Source of the DNA: CAZBBC01 sp964489835
GTDB lineage: Bacteria > Calditrichota > Calditrichia > JAJRVZ01
Length of the DNA: 35,018 nucleotides
Assembly (NCBI GenBank): GCA_964489835.1
Contig: CAZBBC010000034.1
Location: forward strand, 1-35,018
Direction: 5' to 3'
Shown here: positions 25,439 through 34,097 of the stretch, piece by piece
How the letters are laid out: each line of letters begins with the position of its first letter
Position numbering within the stretch: position 1 is the first letter of the stretch
The notes under the pieces: generated by a model
What the model was told of the DNA's origin: nothing
Database searches by the model: none
Seen by the model: the letters and a program-made list of their open reading frames with translations, nothing else
Translations under genes and position numbers: made by a program

Positions 25439-25661
25439 CGCAGAGATCGCAAAGAACGCAAAGGAAACCTACAATTAATAAATATTCAAATAGTGCTGTG
25501 TTAATAAATATAACTAAATATGATAGTATTATTTTGATTTAAGAATATTACTACTTTCTTAAGGATTTTTTCCTTTTTGAAGCAACTTTGCATGCCATAG
25601 TTAAGTAAATATTTTAGAAATGATTATATAAATAATCTCAGCGAACTCTGCGAACTCTGCG
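25439..25661. repeat. 223-nt element with 9-nt-unit inverted ends
   Basis: The left end has three 9-mers: CGCAGAGAT, CGCAAAGAA, CGCAAAGGA (25439-25465). The right end, read on the minus strand, has CGCAGAGTT, CGCAGAGTT, CGCTGAGAT (25661-25635). The interior is AT-rich and has no ORF. It fills most of the 359-nt gap between rny and pntAA. No transposase gene is nearby. Confidence 0.75.
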
Positions 25662-25716
25662 TTTAAAACGAAATTATTGTAAAATTAAAAAATCCTAAGT
25701 ATACAGGAGGTTTTCT

Positions 25717-26850
25717 GTGAAAATTGCGGTTCCAAAAGAAACCTATCCGAATGAAAAACGTGTGCCCGCTATTCCATCGAGTGCTGAAATTTTAATTAAA
25801 CGCGGAGCCGAAGTTGAAATCGAAAATGGAATGGGCATTGGGTCAGGCTATCCGGATGAAGCCTATCGGTCTGTTGGCGCTACGGTAGCTTCGGATAGGA
25901 AGCAATTGATCAGTTCGGCAGATGTTATTCTGCGTTTACGGATGCCCCCTGTTGAGGAAATTGACTGGATGAAGAAGAATAGCATACATATCAGCTATCT
26001 GGATCCTTTTAATCAACCGTCACTTATCAACAAATTTAAAGAGAAAAAGATCAGTGCGATTGCCATGGAACTTATTCCACGTACCACAAAAGCGCAAAAA
26101 ATGGATGCCCTGAGTTCTCAGGCCAGTCTGGCCGGCTATGTCGCTGTTCTCCTTGCCGCCGAACGATCCGACAAGATCTTCCCGATGATGATGACACCCT
26201 CCGGTACAATCGCACCATCCAAAGTTTTTATTATCGGTGTCGGTGTTGCCGGTTTGCAGGCCATTGCGACAGCAAAGCGGCTGGGTGCCAGAGTAGAAGC
26301 TTTCGACACACGACCGACAGTAGAAGAACAGGTTCAAAGTTTGGGCGCTAAGTTCGTAAAAGTGGATCTGGGTGAAACCGGGGAGACAAAAGACGGATAT
26401 GCCAAAGCACTTACAGAAGAGCAGTTAGCCAGGCAACGTGAAGTTATGGCCAAACGTTGTGCACAATCGGATGTCGTCATAACAACCGCGCAGGTTTTTG
26501 GTAAAAAAGCACCCCTGATTGTCACCAGAGACATGATTAAGGAAATGAAACCGGGTAGTCTTATCGTCGATCTGGCTGTTGAGTCCGGCGGCAATGTGGA
26601 AGGCTCTCAATTGGGAAAAGAAATTGAGGTAAACGGCGTCCGTATTATTGGTCTGGAGAACCTGCCCGGTCATGTGGCGGTGCATGCCAGTCAAATGTAT
26701 GCCAGCAATCTGGTAAACCTGCTGACTGAATTCTGGGATGATGAAAGTAAATCCTTCCGACTGGACCTCGGGGATGAAATTATCAAAGGATGCCTGGTGA
26801 CTTATCAGGGTGAAATTTACAGCGAAATGATGAAAAATTTTAATAAATAA
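25717..26850 (+). CDS. pntAA: Proton-translocating NAD(P)+ transhydrogenase, alpha subunit NAD-binding part
   Basis: The NAD(H)-binding domain I of the membrane transhydrogenase that uses the proton-motive force to reduce NADP+ with NADH. The start is GTG 25717 after AGGAGG. Recognisable blocks: KIAVPKE at the N-terminus, ELIPRTTKAQKMDALSSQAS at about 120-139 (the mobile-loop/NAD region), GVGVAGLQA and EAFDTRP of the Rossmann fold. At 377 aa it contains domain I only; the membrane part is encoded by the next gene, a split arrangement known from Rhodospirillum and others. Three-gene operon pntAA-pntAB-pntB. Confidence 0.96.
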   Translation: MKIAVPKETYPNEKRVPAIPSSAEILIKRGAEVEIENGMGIGSGYPDEAYRSVGATVASDRKQLISSADVILRLRMPPVEEIDWMKKNSIHISYLDPFNQPSLINKFKEKKISAIAMELIPRTTKAQKMDALSSQASLAGYVAVLLAAERSDKIFPMMMTPSGTIAPSKVFIIGVGVAGLQAIATAKRLGARVEAFDTRPTVEEQVQSLGAKFVKVDLGETGETKDGYAKALTEEQLARQREVMAKRCAQSDVVITTAQVFGKKAPLIVTRDMIKEMKPGSLIVDLAVESGGNVEGSQLGKEIEVNGVRIIGLENLPGHVAVHASQMYASNLVNLLTEFWDDESKSFRLDLGDEIIKGCLVTYQGEIYSEMMKNFNK

Positions 26851-26859
26851 GGAAAAGAC

Positions 26860-27165
26860 ATGGACCCAACAACACTTATATTTCTTGCTTTTATATTGAT
26901 CCTATCTATTTTTTTAGGTTTTGAGATTATATCCAAGGTTCCGGCAACTTTACATACTCCCCTCATGTCCGGATCAAATGCCATATCCGGTATTACCCTC
27001 GTTGGCGCTGTTATTGCCGCCGGATCAGCCGGTAATGAAACCATAAGCATCATTCTGGCGACCTCTGCCGTTATGTTTGCTACGATTAATGTGATCGGAG
27101 GCTATCTGGTAACGGATCGCATGTTAGGAATGTTCAAGAGAAAACCGACTGGGGATAAAAAATGA
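26860..27165 (+). CDS. pntAB: Proton-translocating transhydrogenase, alpha subunit membrane part
   Basis: A 101-aa membrane protein with about three to four hydrophobic helices. It holds the typical VPATLHTPLMSGSNAISGI segment of domain II. Starts 9 bp after pntAA; its end overlaps the pntB start by ATGA, so translation is coupled. It contributes to the proton channel together with PntB. Confidence 0.96.
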   Translation: MDPTTLIFLAFILILSIFLGFEIISKVPATLHTPLMSGSNAISGITLVGAVIAAGSAGNETISIILATSAVMFATINVIGGYLVTDRMLGMFKRKPTGDKK

Positions 27166-28541
27166 ACATAGATATTATTGTTAATCTGATCTATATCGTT
27201 GCCGCCATTCTTTTTATTTATGGTCTTAAAATGTTGAGCTCTCCGGCAACGGCCAGAAAAGGAAATTTTGTTTCTGCTATTGGTATGTTTATTGCCGTGG
27301 TTACCACTCTTTTTAGTAAGGAGGTTGTTGATTTTCAGTGGATTGCGCTCGGATTTGTGATCGGTGCGGTTATCGGTGCCTTCGCCGCCCGTCTGGTCGC
27401 CATGACCCAGATGCCGGAAATGGTAGCACTGTTTAACGGTTTTGGTGGCATCGCCAGTCTTCTTGTCGGCTGGGAAGCCTATCACGCTTATCCTGCCGCT
27501 GATGGTTTAACCATTACAACAATTTTTCTCTCGATACTTATCGGTGGGGTTACTTTTTCAGGCAGCTTAATCGCATTTGCTAAATTAGCAGAGGTGATCG
27601 GTGGAAAACCGACGCTTTTCCCCGGACAAAAAATATTTAATGCCATCATATTGATTTCTATTGTTACCGCCGGTGTTTTGTTCATCCTGAATCCGACGGT
27701 CAGCTATGATATATTGATCGGAATTATTGTATTATCACTGATACTTGGTGTGTTGGCGGTTATCCCTATTGGCGGTGCAGATATGCCTGTAGTAATATCT
27801 TTACTAAACAGTTACTCCGGCCTGGCCGCTTGTGCCGCCGGATTTGTTATACAGAATAATATATTGATTGTATCCGGTGCCCTTGTCGGCGCCAGCGGGA
27901 TTATACTTACCAATATCATGTGCAAAGCGATGAACCGCTCACTGGCTAATGTACTGTTCAGCGGATTCGGGGCGACCATAACAACAGGTAAAGGTGGCAA
28001 GCAACAGGGTGAAGTAAATCCTATACTCGCTGAAGATGCTTTTCTTATATTGGAAGCAGCTAGTTCTGTGGCTTTTGTCCCGGGTTATGGCCTGGCGGTG
28101 GCACAGGCGCAGCATGTGGTGCGTGAATTGGGTGATCTGCTTGAAGCCAATGGTACGGAAGTATATTATGCCATTCACCCGGTTGCAGGCCGGATGCCCG
28201 GACATATGAACGTACTTTTAGCGGAAGCAAATGTCCCTTATGACAAGTTGTATGAAATGGATGCTATCAATCCGATTATAAATACGATAGATGTGGCAGT
28301 CGTCATTGGCGCCAACGATGTAGTTAATCCTGCCGCCCGCCACGACGAAGACAGTCCAATCTATGGTATGCCGATTATAAATGTTGACTATGCGAAGACC
28401 GTCTTTGTGTTAAAACGCTCAATGGCTACGGGATTTGCCGGGATCAGCAATGAATTATTTTTTGCTCCCAATACGCGCATGTTGTTCGGAGATGCCAAAG
28501 CAAGTATCTCAGCCGTCGTCGCTGAATTCAAGGAGAGTTGA
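27162..28541 (+). CDS. pntB: Proton-translocating NAD(P)+ transhydrogenase, beta subunit
   Basis: A 459-aa subunit. The first approximately 270 residues are membrane helices of domain II; the last approximately 180 form the NADP(H)-binding domain III with GYGLAVAQAQ, HPVAGRMPGHMNVLLAEA, GANDVVNPAA and the closing KRSMATGFAGISNELFF, all hallmark segments. GGGG-type RBS (TGGGGAT) lies inside pntAB, and the start overlaps its stop. The gene ends 8 bp before the 3' end of the oppositely oriented nfnB, with no room for a separate terminator. Confidence 0.96.
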   Translation: MNIDIIVNLIYIVAAILFIYGLKMLSSPATARKGNFVSAIGMFIAVVTTLFSKEVVDFQWIALGFVIGAVIGAFAARLVAMTQMPEMVALFNGFGGIASLLVGWEAYHAYPAADGLTITTIFLSILIGGVTFSGSLIAFAKLAEVIGGKPTLFPGQKIFNAIILISIVTAGVLFILNPTVSYDILIGIIVLSLILGVLAVIPIGGADMPVVISLLNSYSGLAACAAGFVIQNNILIVSGALVGASGIILTNIMCKAMNRSLANVLFSGFGATITTGKGGKQQGEVNPILAEDAFLILEAASSVAFVPGYGLAVAQAQHVVRELGDLLEANGTEVYYAIHPVAGRMPGHMNVLLAEANVPYDKLYEMDAINPIINTIDVAVVIGANDVVNPAARHDEDSPIYGMPIINVDYAKTVFVLKRSMATGFAGISNELFFAPNTRMLFGDAKASISAVVAEFKES

Positions 28542-28549
28542 TTTAACCG

Positions 28550-29989
28550 CTAGAACGTCCACTCTTTCCCGTTCGACAGATATTCATCCATCGCTTTGGC
28601 AGCCGTGCGTCCGGCACCCATAGCCAGAATAACAGTCGCACCACCCGTAACAATATCACCACCGGCGAAAACACCCTTTTTTGTGGTTTTCATCGTCTCA
28701 CCATCGACGATAATATTGCCCCACTTATTTGCCTTAATTTCCGGTGTAGTTTGAGTGATCAGCGGATTAGACCCATTACCAATGGCTATGACGGCAACAT
28801 CCATATCGAGCACATATTCGGATCCTTCTATCGGTACCGGCCGGCGCCTGCCGGAATCATCCGGTTCACCCAATGCCATTTTAAGACACTTCATCGCTTT
28901 TAACCGTCCCTGGTCATCGCCGATCATCTCCACAGGTGTGGTCAGCATGCGAAACTGGACCCCTTCTTCTTTGGCATGATGTACTTCCTCGATCCTGGCC
29001 GGCATTTCCACTTCCGAGCGGCGATAGACGATATAGGCATTTTTAGCTCCGAGCCGAACGGATATTCTCACCGCATCCATCGCCGTATTACCACCACCCA
29101 TGACCGCAACATTTTTACCCTTAAGATCAAGCATGGGCATGTCATATTCCGGAAAACGATAGGCCTTCATTAAATTGATCCGGGTTAGAAATTCATTGGC
29201 CGAATAAACACCGACCAGATTTTCTCCCGGTATATTCATAAACCAGGGGAGTCCGGCACCGACACCGATGAATACTGCCTCGAAACCTTCGTCGACCATC
29301 AGTTCATCGATGGTCAGTGAACGGCCAATAACAACATCGGTTTGAAATTTAACCCCCCGTTTTTCCATATTATGAATCTCTTTCCGAACAATCTCCTTCG
29401 GCAGGCGGAATTCGGGTATACCATATACCAACACACCTCCCAACTCATGCAGCGCTTCAAATACCGTAACATCATATCCCATGGCAATCAGATCACCGGC
29501 ACAGCTTAATCCGGCCGGTCCGCTGCCAACGATGGCCACCTTTTTCCCTTTGGGGACCACTTTCACTGGCTCCGGTTCGATGCCGGCAGCCATTTCAAAA
29601 TCAGCTACAAAACGCTCTAAACGCCCGATAGCCACCGGTTCATATTTTTTACCCAAAACACAAGTCTTTTCACATTGTTCTTCCTGCGGACACACCCGGC
29701 CGCAGATGGCCGGTAAAATATTATCCTCTTTTATTTTCCTGGCAGCAGCCAGAAAATCTTCATCGACAATTAACTGTATAAAGTCATCAATTTTTATATC
29801 AACCGGACAACCATCGATACAGGTTGGTGTTTTACATTGAAGACAGCGCTGGGCCTCCGTAATGGCCAGCGCTTTATTAAATCCAAAGTTAACTTCATCA
29901 AAATTATTTCTTCGTTTATGAGGATCCTGTTCCGGCATTTTCTGTTTGGGAATAGCCATCCGTTCTTTAGGGGTCAACTTCTCTGCCAT
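28550..29989 (-). CDS. nfnB: NfnB: large subunit of bifurcating NADH/ferredoxin:NADP+ transhydrogenase
   Basis: A flavoprotein homologous to the glutamate synthase small subunit. With NfnA it couples ferredoxin- and NADH-dependent NADP+ reduction. Of two tandem ATGs, the second (29989) has the better spacing from AAAGGA. The N-terminal iron-sulfur domain has Cys at about 49, 52, 57, 61 and 96, 100, 106, 110 for two [4Fe-4S] clusters. FAD site GSGPAGL at about 155-161; NADP site GGGNTAMDAV; the final GGDIVTGGATVILAMGAGR closes the FAD site. No glutamate synthase large subunit gene is nearby and NfnA is the next gene upstream, so NfnB fits better than GltD. The two nfn genes are separated by a 385-nt gap full of repeats. 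Confidence 0.88.
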   Translation of the reverse strand: MAEKLTPKERMAIPKQKMPEQDPHKRRNNFDEVNFGFNKALAITEAQRCLQCKTPTCIDGCPVDIKIDDFIQLIVDEDFLAAARKIKEDNILPAICGRVCPQEEQCEKTCVLGKKYEPVAIGRLERFVADFEMAAGIEPEPVKVVPKGKKVAIVGSGPAGLSCAGDLIAMGYDVTVFEALHELGGVLVYGIPEFRLPKEIVRKEIHNMEKRGVKFQTDVVIGRSLTIDELMVDEGFEAVFIGVGAGLPWFMNIPGENLVGVYSANEFLTRINLMKAYRFPEYDMPMLDLKGKNVAVMGGGNTAMDAVRISVRLGAKNAYIVYRRSEVEMPARIEEVHHAKEEGVQFRMLTTPVEMIGDDQGRLKAMKCLKMALGEPDDSGRRRPVPIEGSEYVLDMDVAVIAIGNGSNPLITQTTPEIKANKWGNIIVDGETMKTTKKGVFAGGDIVTGGATVILAMGAGRTAAKAMDEYLSNGKEWTF

Positions 29990-30047
29990 CATTCGTCCTT
30001 TGCTATTGGATTATATCGATAAAATAATGTTTAATAATATTTTCATA

Positions 30048-30106
30048 GATTGCTTCGTCGCTATGCTCCTCACAATGACGAGCATAATACCAGTTCGTCA
30101 TTGCGG
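30048..30106. repeat. Truncated MITE-like repeat between nfnA and nfnB
   Basis: GATTGCTTCGTCGCTATGCT followed by CCTCACAATGACG matches the left half of the element at 15899; CGTCATTGCGG at 30096-30106 is the start of the right half, which then stops. Confidence 0.7.
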
Positions 30107-30137
30107 TCCATTTTCCAGCTATAGTGGTGTAAACTCA

Positions 30138-30265
30138 ATTTAATCTCCCCTTAGAAAAGGGGATTAAGGGGATGTAAAAAGCATCACAATATGATAAAAG
30201 CAAAAATTGTTTTCTGTGAAAACACTAAGACATCCCCCTCAGTCCCCCTTTTTTAAGGGGGAAGC
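30138..30265. repeat. Inverted pair of CCCCTT hairpins between nfnA and nfnB
   Basis: The segment 30138-30175 (TAATCTCCCCTTAGAAAAGG and on to GGGGATGT) matches, inverted, 30230-30265 (ACATCCCCCTCAGTCCCCCT and on to AAGGGGGAAGC). Each arm is itself a hairpin, e.g. TCCCCCTT/AAGGGGGA. The spacer has no ORF. Confidence 0.75.
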
Positions 30266-30374
30266 ATAATATCATCTCTTAGGTTGATGCCCAATAACCA
30301 ACCCAGCAAAACCAGGTCTACGATGCAATAGAAAAGCCATCTATTCATCCATGTATCTCCGTGTCTTTCCGTGG

Positions 30375-31238
30375 TTATTCGACTTCAACAGATTTGATTT
30401 TTTTATTCAGTTTACACTCATGCTCGAATTTTTCCAGCGATTTTTTTTCGTATTCGGCATACATGCGATTTCGATCGGTTAAATTCTTAAAATCCACTTC
30501 ATGAGCATCAAACTCAGGACCATCGACACAGGCAAACTGCACTTTTCCACCGACAGGAACCCGGCACCCGCCACACATTCCCGTACCATCGATCATAATC
30601 GGATTTAAACTGACGACTGTCTTTATTCCATAAGGTTTTGTTACATCAGCAACCGCTTTCATCATCGGAATGGGACCAATGGCCAGGACAAAATCTATTT
30701 TTTTCCCCTCTTCAATCAACTTTTTGAGCCTATCGGTAACAAAACCATGATAACCATAACTTCCATCATCAGTGGTTATATAGGCTTCATCACTGACCGC
30801 TTTCATCTCTTCTTCCAGAATAACCAGGTTTTTACTACGTGCACCGTTAATTGTTATCACCTTGTTTCCGGCTTGTTTTAAGGCAACCGCTGTAGGGTAG
30901 GCAATCGCTGAGCCGACGCCGCCGCCGATACTGACAGCGGTACCAAAATTTTCAATGTGTGAGGGCATACCGAGGGGGCCGACAATATCCATAATCTCAT
31001 CCCCTCTTTCCATAAGATTTAATTGCCTGGTCGTTTTACCGATACCCTGCACAATCAGTGTTACGGTACCTTCTCCAATATCTGAATCGGCGATGGTCAG
31101 GGGAACTCTTTCGCCATATTCACCGATACGAATGATCACAAACTGCCCTGCTTTTCGTTTTTCGGCTATTTTTGGTGCTTTAATCTTGAATAATTTTATT
31201 TCCGGAGCGATGAATCTTGCTTCAGTGATTGGGTACAT
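30375..31238 (-). CDS. nfnA: NfnA: small subunit of bifurcating NADH/ferredoxin:NADP+ transhydrogenase
   Basis: A ferredoxin-NADP reductase-fold protein (287 aa) that binds FAD, NAD(H) and a [2Fe-2S] cluster. I start at ATG 31238 after AGGGG; a TTG 11 codons upstream is less likely. RVPLTIAD at 44-51 is the FAD motif, GGGVGSA the NAD motif. The cluster ligands expected from the Thermotoga enzyme line up: D217 in MIDGTG, C222, C225 and C237. The same fold occurs in PyrK and sulfide dehydrogenase, but the partner nfnB gene downstream supports NfnA. The stop codon abuts a 9-nt-unit repeat (CTCCGTGTC, TTTCCGTGG at 30357-30374). Confidence 0.9.
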   Translation of the reverse strand: MYPITEARFIAPEIKLFKIKAPKIAEKRKAGQFVIIRIGEYGERVPLTIADSDIGEGTVTLIVQGIGKTTRQLNLMERGDEIMDIVGPLGMPSHIENFGTAVSIGGGVGSAIAYPTAVALKQAGNKVITINGARSKNLVILEEEMKAVSDEAYITTDDGSYGYHGFVTDRLKKLIEEGKKIDFVLAIGPIPMMKAVADVTKPYGIKTVVSLNPIMIDGTGMCGGCRVPVGGKVQFACVDGPEFDAHEVDFKNLTDRNRMYAEYEKKSLEKFEHECKLNKKIKSVEVE

Positions 31239-31292
31239 CTTCTTCCCCTTTTTAGGTGATATCCTTATCAAATCATTTATTTCACGGCTCGT

Positions 31293-31763
31293 TCAGGCCT
31301 CCCAGCCCATTTGTCCGGTATGAATTTTATAGTACTCTTCGATTGTTTTAAAATGCCGCCGTTCATCGGAAGCGATACTGGTAAATAATTTCATTATTTC
31401 TTCCTGAGGAGATGTTTCCGCGAGCTGCGCATAAACCTGTGAAGCTTTGTTTTCCTTCATCATCGCTATCTCCATCGCCCGCTCGATGGTCATGTCTTTT
31501 ATTGGTACTTCATCGGGAATCTGGTGAGCACCTTCAATTTGTTTCAACGAGTTATCATCTACCGGCAGCGATCCATCATAAAGTTCCATCTCCTTGACAC
31601 CTTTTAATAACCGTTCATGTCCTCTTTCCTCATTCGCCAGTGTATTTAAAAAATCTTTAAGTTTGGCATTATTGGTTTTCTCCCGCATCTCCAGATAAAA
31701 TTTCTGGGCGGCAATTTCATCCTGAATGGCCGTATCCAATAAATCATTCAGTTTTTTCGCCAT
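31293..31763 (-). CDS. Rubrerythrin-like diiron protein without rubredoxin domain
   Basis: A 156-aa ferritin-like four-helix bundle. Diiron ligands follow the rubrerythrin pattern: E16 region, ERGH (E46, H49), E104 in MKENKAS, and ERRH (E134, H137). The C-terminal rubredoxin module that passes electrons in classical rubrerythrin is missing; the protein ends at GQMGWEA. Such proteins act in peroxide reduction or iron handling under anaerobic conditions. The start ATG at 31763 follows GAGG. It is first in a minus-strand unit with nfnA (54-bp gap) and nfnB, so it may be fed by the same reductant pool. Confidence 0.9.
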   Translation of the reverse strand: MAKKLNDLLDTAIQDEIAAQKFYLEMREKTNNAKLKDFLNTLANEERGHERLLKGVKEMELYDGSLPVDDNSLKQIEGAHQIPDEVPIKDMTIERAMEIAMMKENKASQVYAQLAETSPQEEIMKLFTSIASDERRHFKTIEEYYKIHTGQMGWEA

Positions 31764-31989
31764 GGTTTTTACCTCACTTTATATATAATACAATTGAAAT
31801 TTATTGCCTTTTCATCTAATATTTTCCCATTTAGGCTCAATGATATGGCCTGAAATCTTTGTATTCGCATATAATTTGAGAAAAAATTAAATAAATACCA
31901 ACCCGAATTAAGGATTTTTTTACTTTTCAAGAGAGTTTTATATTTATTATATTATCATCAGATGAGGCTAGAGTGAAAAAATGAAACCA

Positions 31990-32034
31990 CAGAGACCCTA
32001 GTGCTCGCCCTTCGGGCGAGCACTAGGGTCTCTG
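31990..32034. repeat. Perfect 21-bp palindromic hairpin
   Basis: The left arm 31990-32010 begins CAGAGACCCTAGTGC and ends TCGCCC; after TTC the right arm 32014-32034 is its exact complement. GC-rich in an AT-rich surrounding, no T-run follows on either strand. Confidence 0.92.
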
Positions 32035-32066
32035 GCCGTTCAAATTATAACAGATAAAAAGCTTTT

Positions 32067-32177
32067 ACCACAAAGACCACGAAGATCTTATATTGATTAT
32101 TCTTTTATCTAAAGCGAAGTTAATAGAAAAATTATATTAATTATCAAAAACTTCGTGTGCTTCGTGCGCTTCGTGGT
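32067..32177. repeat. 111-nt element with 9-nt-unit inverted ends
   Basis: The left end has ACCACAAAG, ACCACGAAG (32067-32084). The right end, read on the minus strand, has ACCACGAAG, CGCACGAAG, CACACGAAG (32177-32151). The interior is AT-rich. It is the same design as 25439-25661 with a different core. Confidence 0.75.
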
Positions 32178-32480
32178 TGATATTTAGATCAACACGATCT
32201 GTGACTCCAAAAATGCAAGCAGAATTAATTAATTGATTAAAATCGTAAATGTTTTTTAAGATTATCCACCATAGGTGGTTCAGAGCGTATTTAATTTAAA
32301 AAAAATAAATATTTAAAAGTTTTTTATTTATCGACGAATACTTAATAATAGACAGGCTGTTTTTTTAGATAAATACAATAAAATTATTTAATTATCTCTG
32401 CCTGTCCGTTTCAGACGGATGTTCTCTGTGACTATTCTGTGGTTTAATGCTGCTACCGCCTGCGGATGTAGGATAGAAAA

Positions 32481-33344
32481 ATGACAATTGAGAAAAATCC
32501 ATTAAAAGAGAATCTGAAAGAAGTAAGCTTTAATCGCTTCCTGGAGGAGATCCCTCCGGGGAAGTTTGTTGCAATCAGCCCGTTTGGGTATTATCAGGCG
32601 CCTCATGGTCACTTGAAATTTGAATTACCCCAGGTTTATCTTTATTGTAATAGTGATTTCTGCAGTGGATTCCGGTTCTTCAATGCACATGAGCCTGAGA
32701 TAAATATACAACCCGATAAGTATGAACACCATTTCATCAGCTATCATTGCAATAACTGCCATCAAAATCCAAAAATATTTGCCATTGCGATCAAATTGAT
32801 ATCTGATTCAAAAGAGGCGATAGCATTCAAATACGGGGAGTATCCGCCATTTGGACAGGCGACGTCAGCAAAATTTATAGAGCAATTGGGTCCGGATAAG
32901 GAATTATTTCTTTTGGGAAAAAACTGTGAGGACCAGGGGATGGGCCTGGGGGCCTATGCCTATTATCGACAAGTGGTAGAAAATCAAAAAAATCATATTC
33001 TTGATAATATCATGGAGGTAGCAAAAAAGATTGATGCCGATCCTAAATTGTTACATGATCTTGAAAAAGCAAAAAAAGAAAAAAAATTTACATCCTCGAT
33101 CGAATCCTTAAACCATTCCTTACCGGTTGTGTTACTGATTGATAATCATAATCCCTTGATGCTGCTTCATCAGGCATTAAGCGAGAACATTTTTTACAAA
33201 TCAGACCAGGAATGCCTATCACTGGCTATGAGTATCCGGGTCATTTTAACCGAGCTTCTGGGTAAATTAGCCCAGGCATTGAATGATGAAGCCGAATTAA
33301 AGAAAGCCTTATCAAATTTATTAAATATAAACAAGAACGATTAA
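32481..33344 (+). CDS. Unknown protein with zinc-ribbon-like cysteines
   Basis: A 287-aa soluble protein that I cannot assign to a named family. Residues 52-93 hold C56-x4-C61 and C90-x2-C93 in YLYCNSDFCSG and YHCNNCH, a plausible zinc site. The part from about 125 is helical: GLGAYAYYRQVVENQK (155-170), then LLIDNHNPLMLLHQALSE (218-235) and SIRVILTELLGKLAQAL. The clean motifs suggest a conserved family rather than a spurious ORF. The start follows AGGAT. Its stop overlaps the next start (TAATG), so it is coupled to the queuosine-precursor transporter gene. Confidence 0.75.
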   Translation: MTIEKNPLKENLKEVSFNRFLEEIPPGKFVAISPFGYYQAPHGHLKFELPQVYLYCNSDFCSGFRFFNAHEPEINIQPDKYEHHFISYHCNNCHQNPKIFAIAIKLISDSKEAIAFKYGEYPPFGQATSAKFIEQLGPDKELFLLGKNCEDQGMGLGAYAYYRQVVENQKNHILDNIMEVAKKIDADPKLLHDLEKAKKEKKFTSSIESLNHSLPVVLLIDNHNPLMLLHQALSENIFYKSDQECLSLAMSIRVILTELLGKLAQALNDEAELKKALSNLLNINKND

Positions 33345-34045
33345 TGGAATTTAAAGACCGCTTATTCCTGTTTCTGAGTGGTATCTTCTTAACGGCATTA
33401 GTACTGGGCAACATCATTGGAACCACAAAATTTGTCGATATTTTCGGTCTGATTGTCCCGGCCGGTGTTCTCGCCTACCCTTTTACCTTTCTGGCAACCG
33501 ATCTGATCTGTGAGCTTTATGGGAAGAAAAAAGCACAAACCCTGGTTTGGATCGGTTTTATCATGAATTTCTTTATGCTTGGAATAATGAGTCTGGGTCA
33601 TTTCCTTCCCGATGCTTCCGGCGTTTCCGGCGCTACTTCCACCTTTGAAAGGGTTTACCAATTCATGATCGCAAATGTCATCGCTTCGATGTTTGCCTAC
33701 CTGGTCGCCCAGACTGTTGATTTGCATATCTTTCATTTCTGGAAACGATTGACCAAAGGCAGGCATCTATGGCTGCGTAACAATGGTTCCACTACCTTCA
33801 GTCAGTTGATCGATACTATATCCATCCTGACTATATTGTATTGGGCGGACAATCTCGGTCCGGATATTAATACAACGGGTAAATTGATCCGTCTCATGTT
33901 TGCCTCCTATCTGTTTAAATTTTTCTTTGCCCTGTTAGATACCCCTGTGTTTTATCTGGGGGTGTGGTTTCTAAAAGACAAAATACACGACGATCCTGAT
34001 GAACAACTGTGGGAACATCGCTCTTTCAGGGACGAAGCACTCTGA
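33344..34045 (+). CDS. yhhQ: Queuosine precursor transporter (YhhQ/VUT family)
   Basis: A 233-aa inner-membrane protein with about six helices that imports queuine precursors (preQ0/preQ1) for tRNA wobble-base modification. Family blocks are visible: LVLGNIIGTKxF-like start (ALVLGNIIGTTKFVDIFG), FLATDLICELYGKKKA at about 48-63, AYLVAQTVDLHIFHFWKR at about 118-135 and WLRNNGSTTFSQLIDT at 143-158. Start overlaps the upstream stop by one base, implying coupling. Other queuosine genes are not in the window. Confidence 0.92.
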   Translation: MEFKDRLFLFLSGIFLTALVLGNIIGTTKFVDIFGLIVPAGVLAYPFTFLATDLICELYGKKKAQTLVWIGFIMNFFMLGIMSLGHFLPDASGVSGATSTFERVYQFMIANVIASMFAYLVAQTVDLHIFHFWKRLTKGRHLWLRNNGSTTFSQLIDTISILTILYWADNLGPDINTTGKLIRLMFASYLFKFFFALLDTPVFYLGVWFLKDKIHDDPDEQLWEHRSFRDEAL

Positions 34046-34097
34046 GAAAGACGAGATGAATACCATAAGCGGTAAAGTGGTAGTTTAATAAATTCGA

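Larger units (their letters stand above)
31764..32480. other. 717-nt repeat-filled divergent intergenic region
   Basis: The region lies between the divergent rubrerythrin-like and zinc-ribbon genes and has no ORF. It holds a perfect 21-bp palindrome (31990-32034), a 9-nt-unit element (32067-32177), a CCACC/GGTGG hairpin near 32268, a GACAGGC...GCCTGTC inverted pair (32351-32406) and a TCCGT/ACGGA hairpin (32405-32419). AAACCACAG at 31984 and its inverse CTGTGGTTT at 32437 frame most of these. Promoters for both genes must also lie here. Confidence 0.6.

Noticed and set aside
25439..25661. CRISPR array
   Set aside because: The units are 9 nt, directly adjacent and inverted between ends; there are no spacers of 25-40 nt and no cas genes in the window.
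28550..29989. Glutamate synthase small subunit
   Set aside because: The sequence family allows it, but there is no large subunit gene nearby and nfnA is adjacent, so NfnB is the better call.
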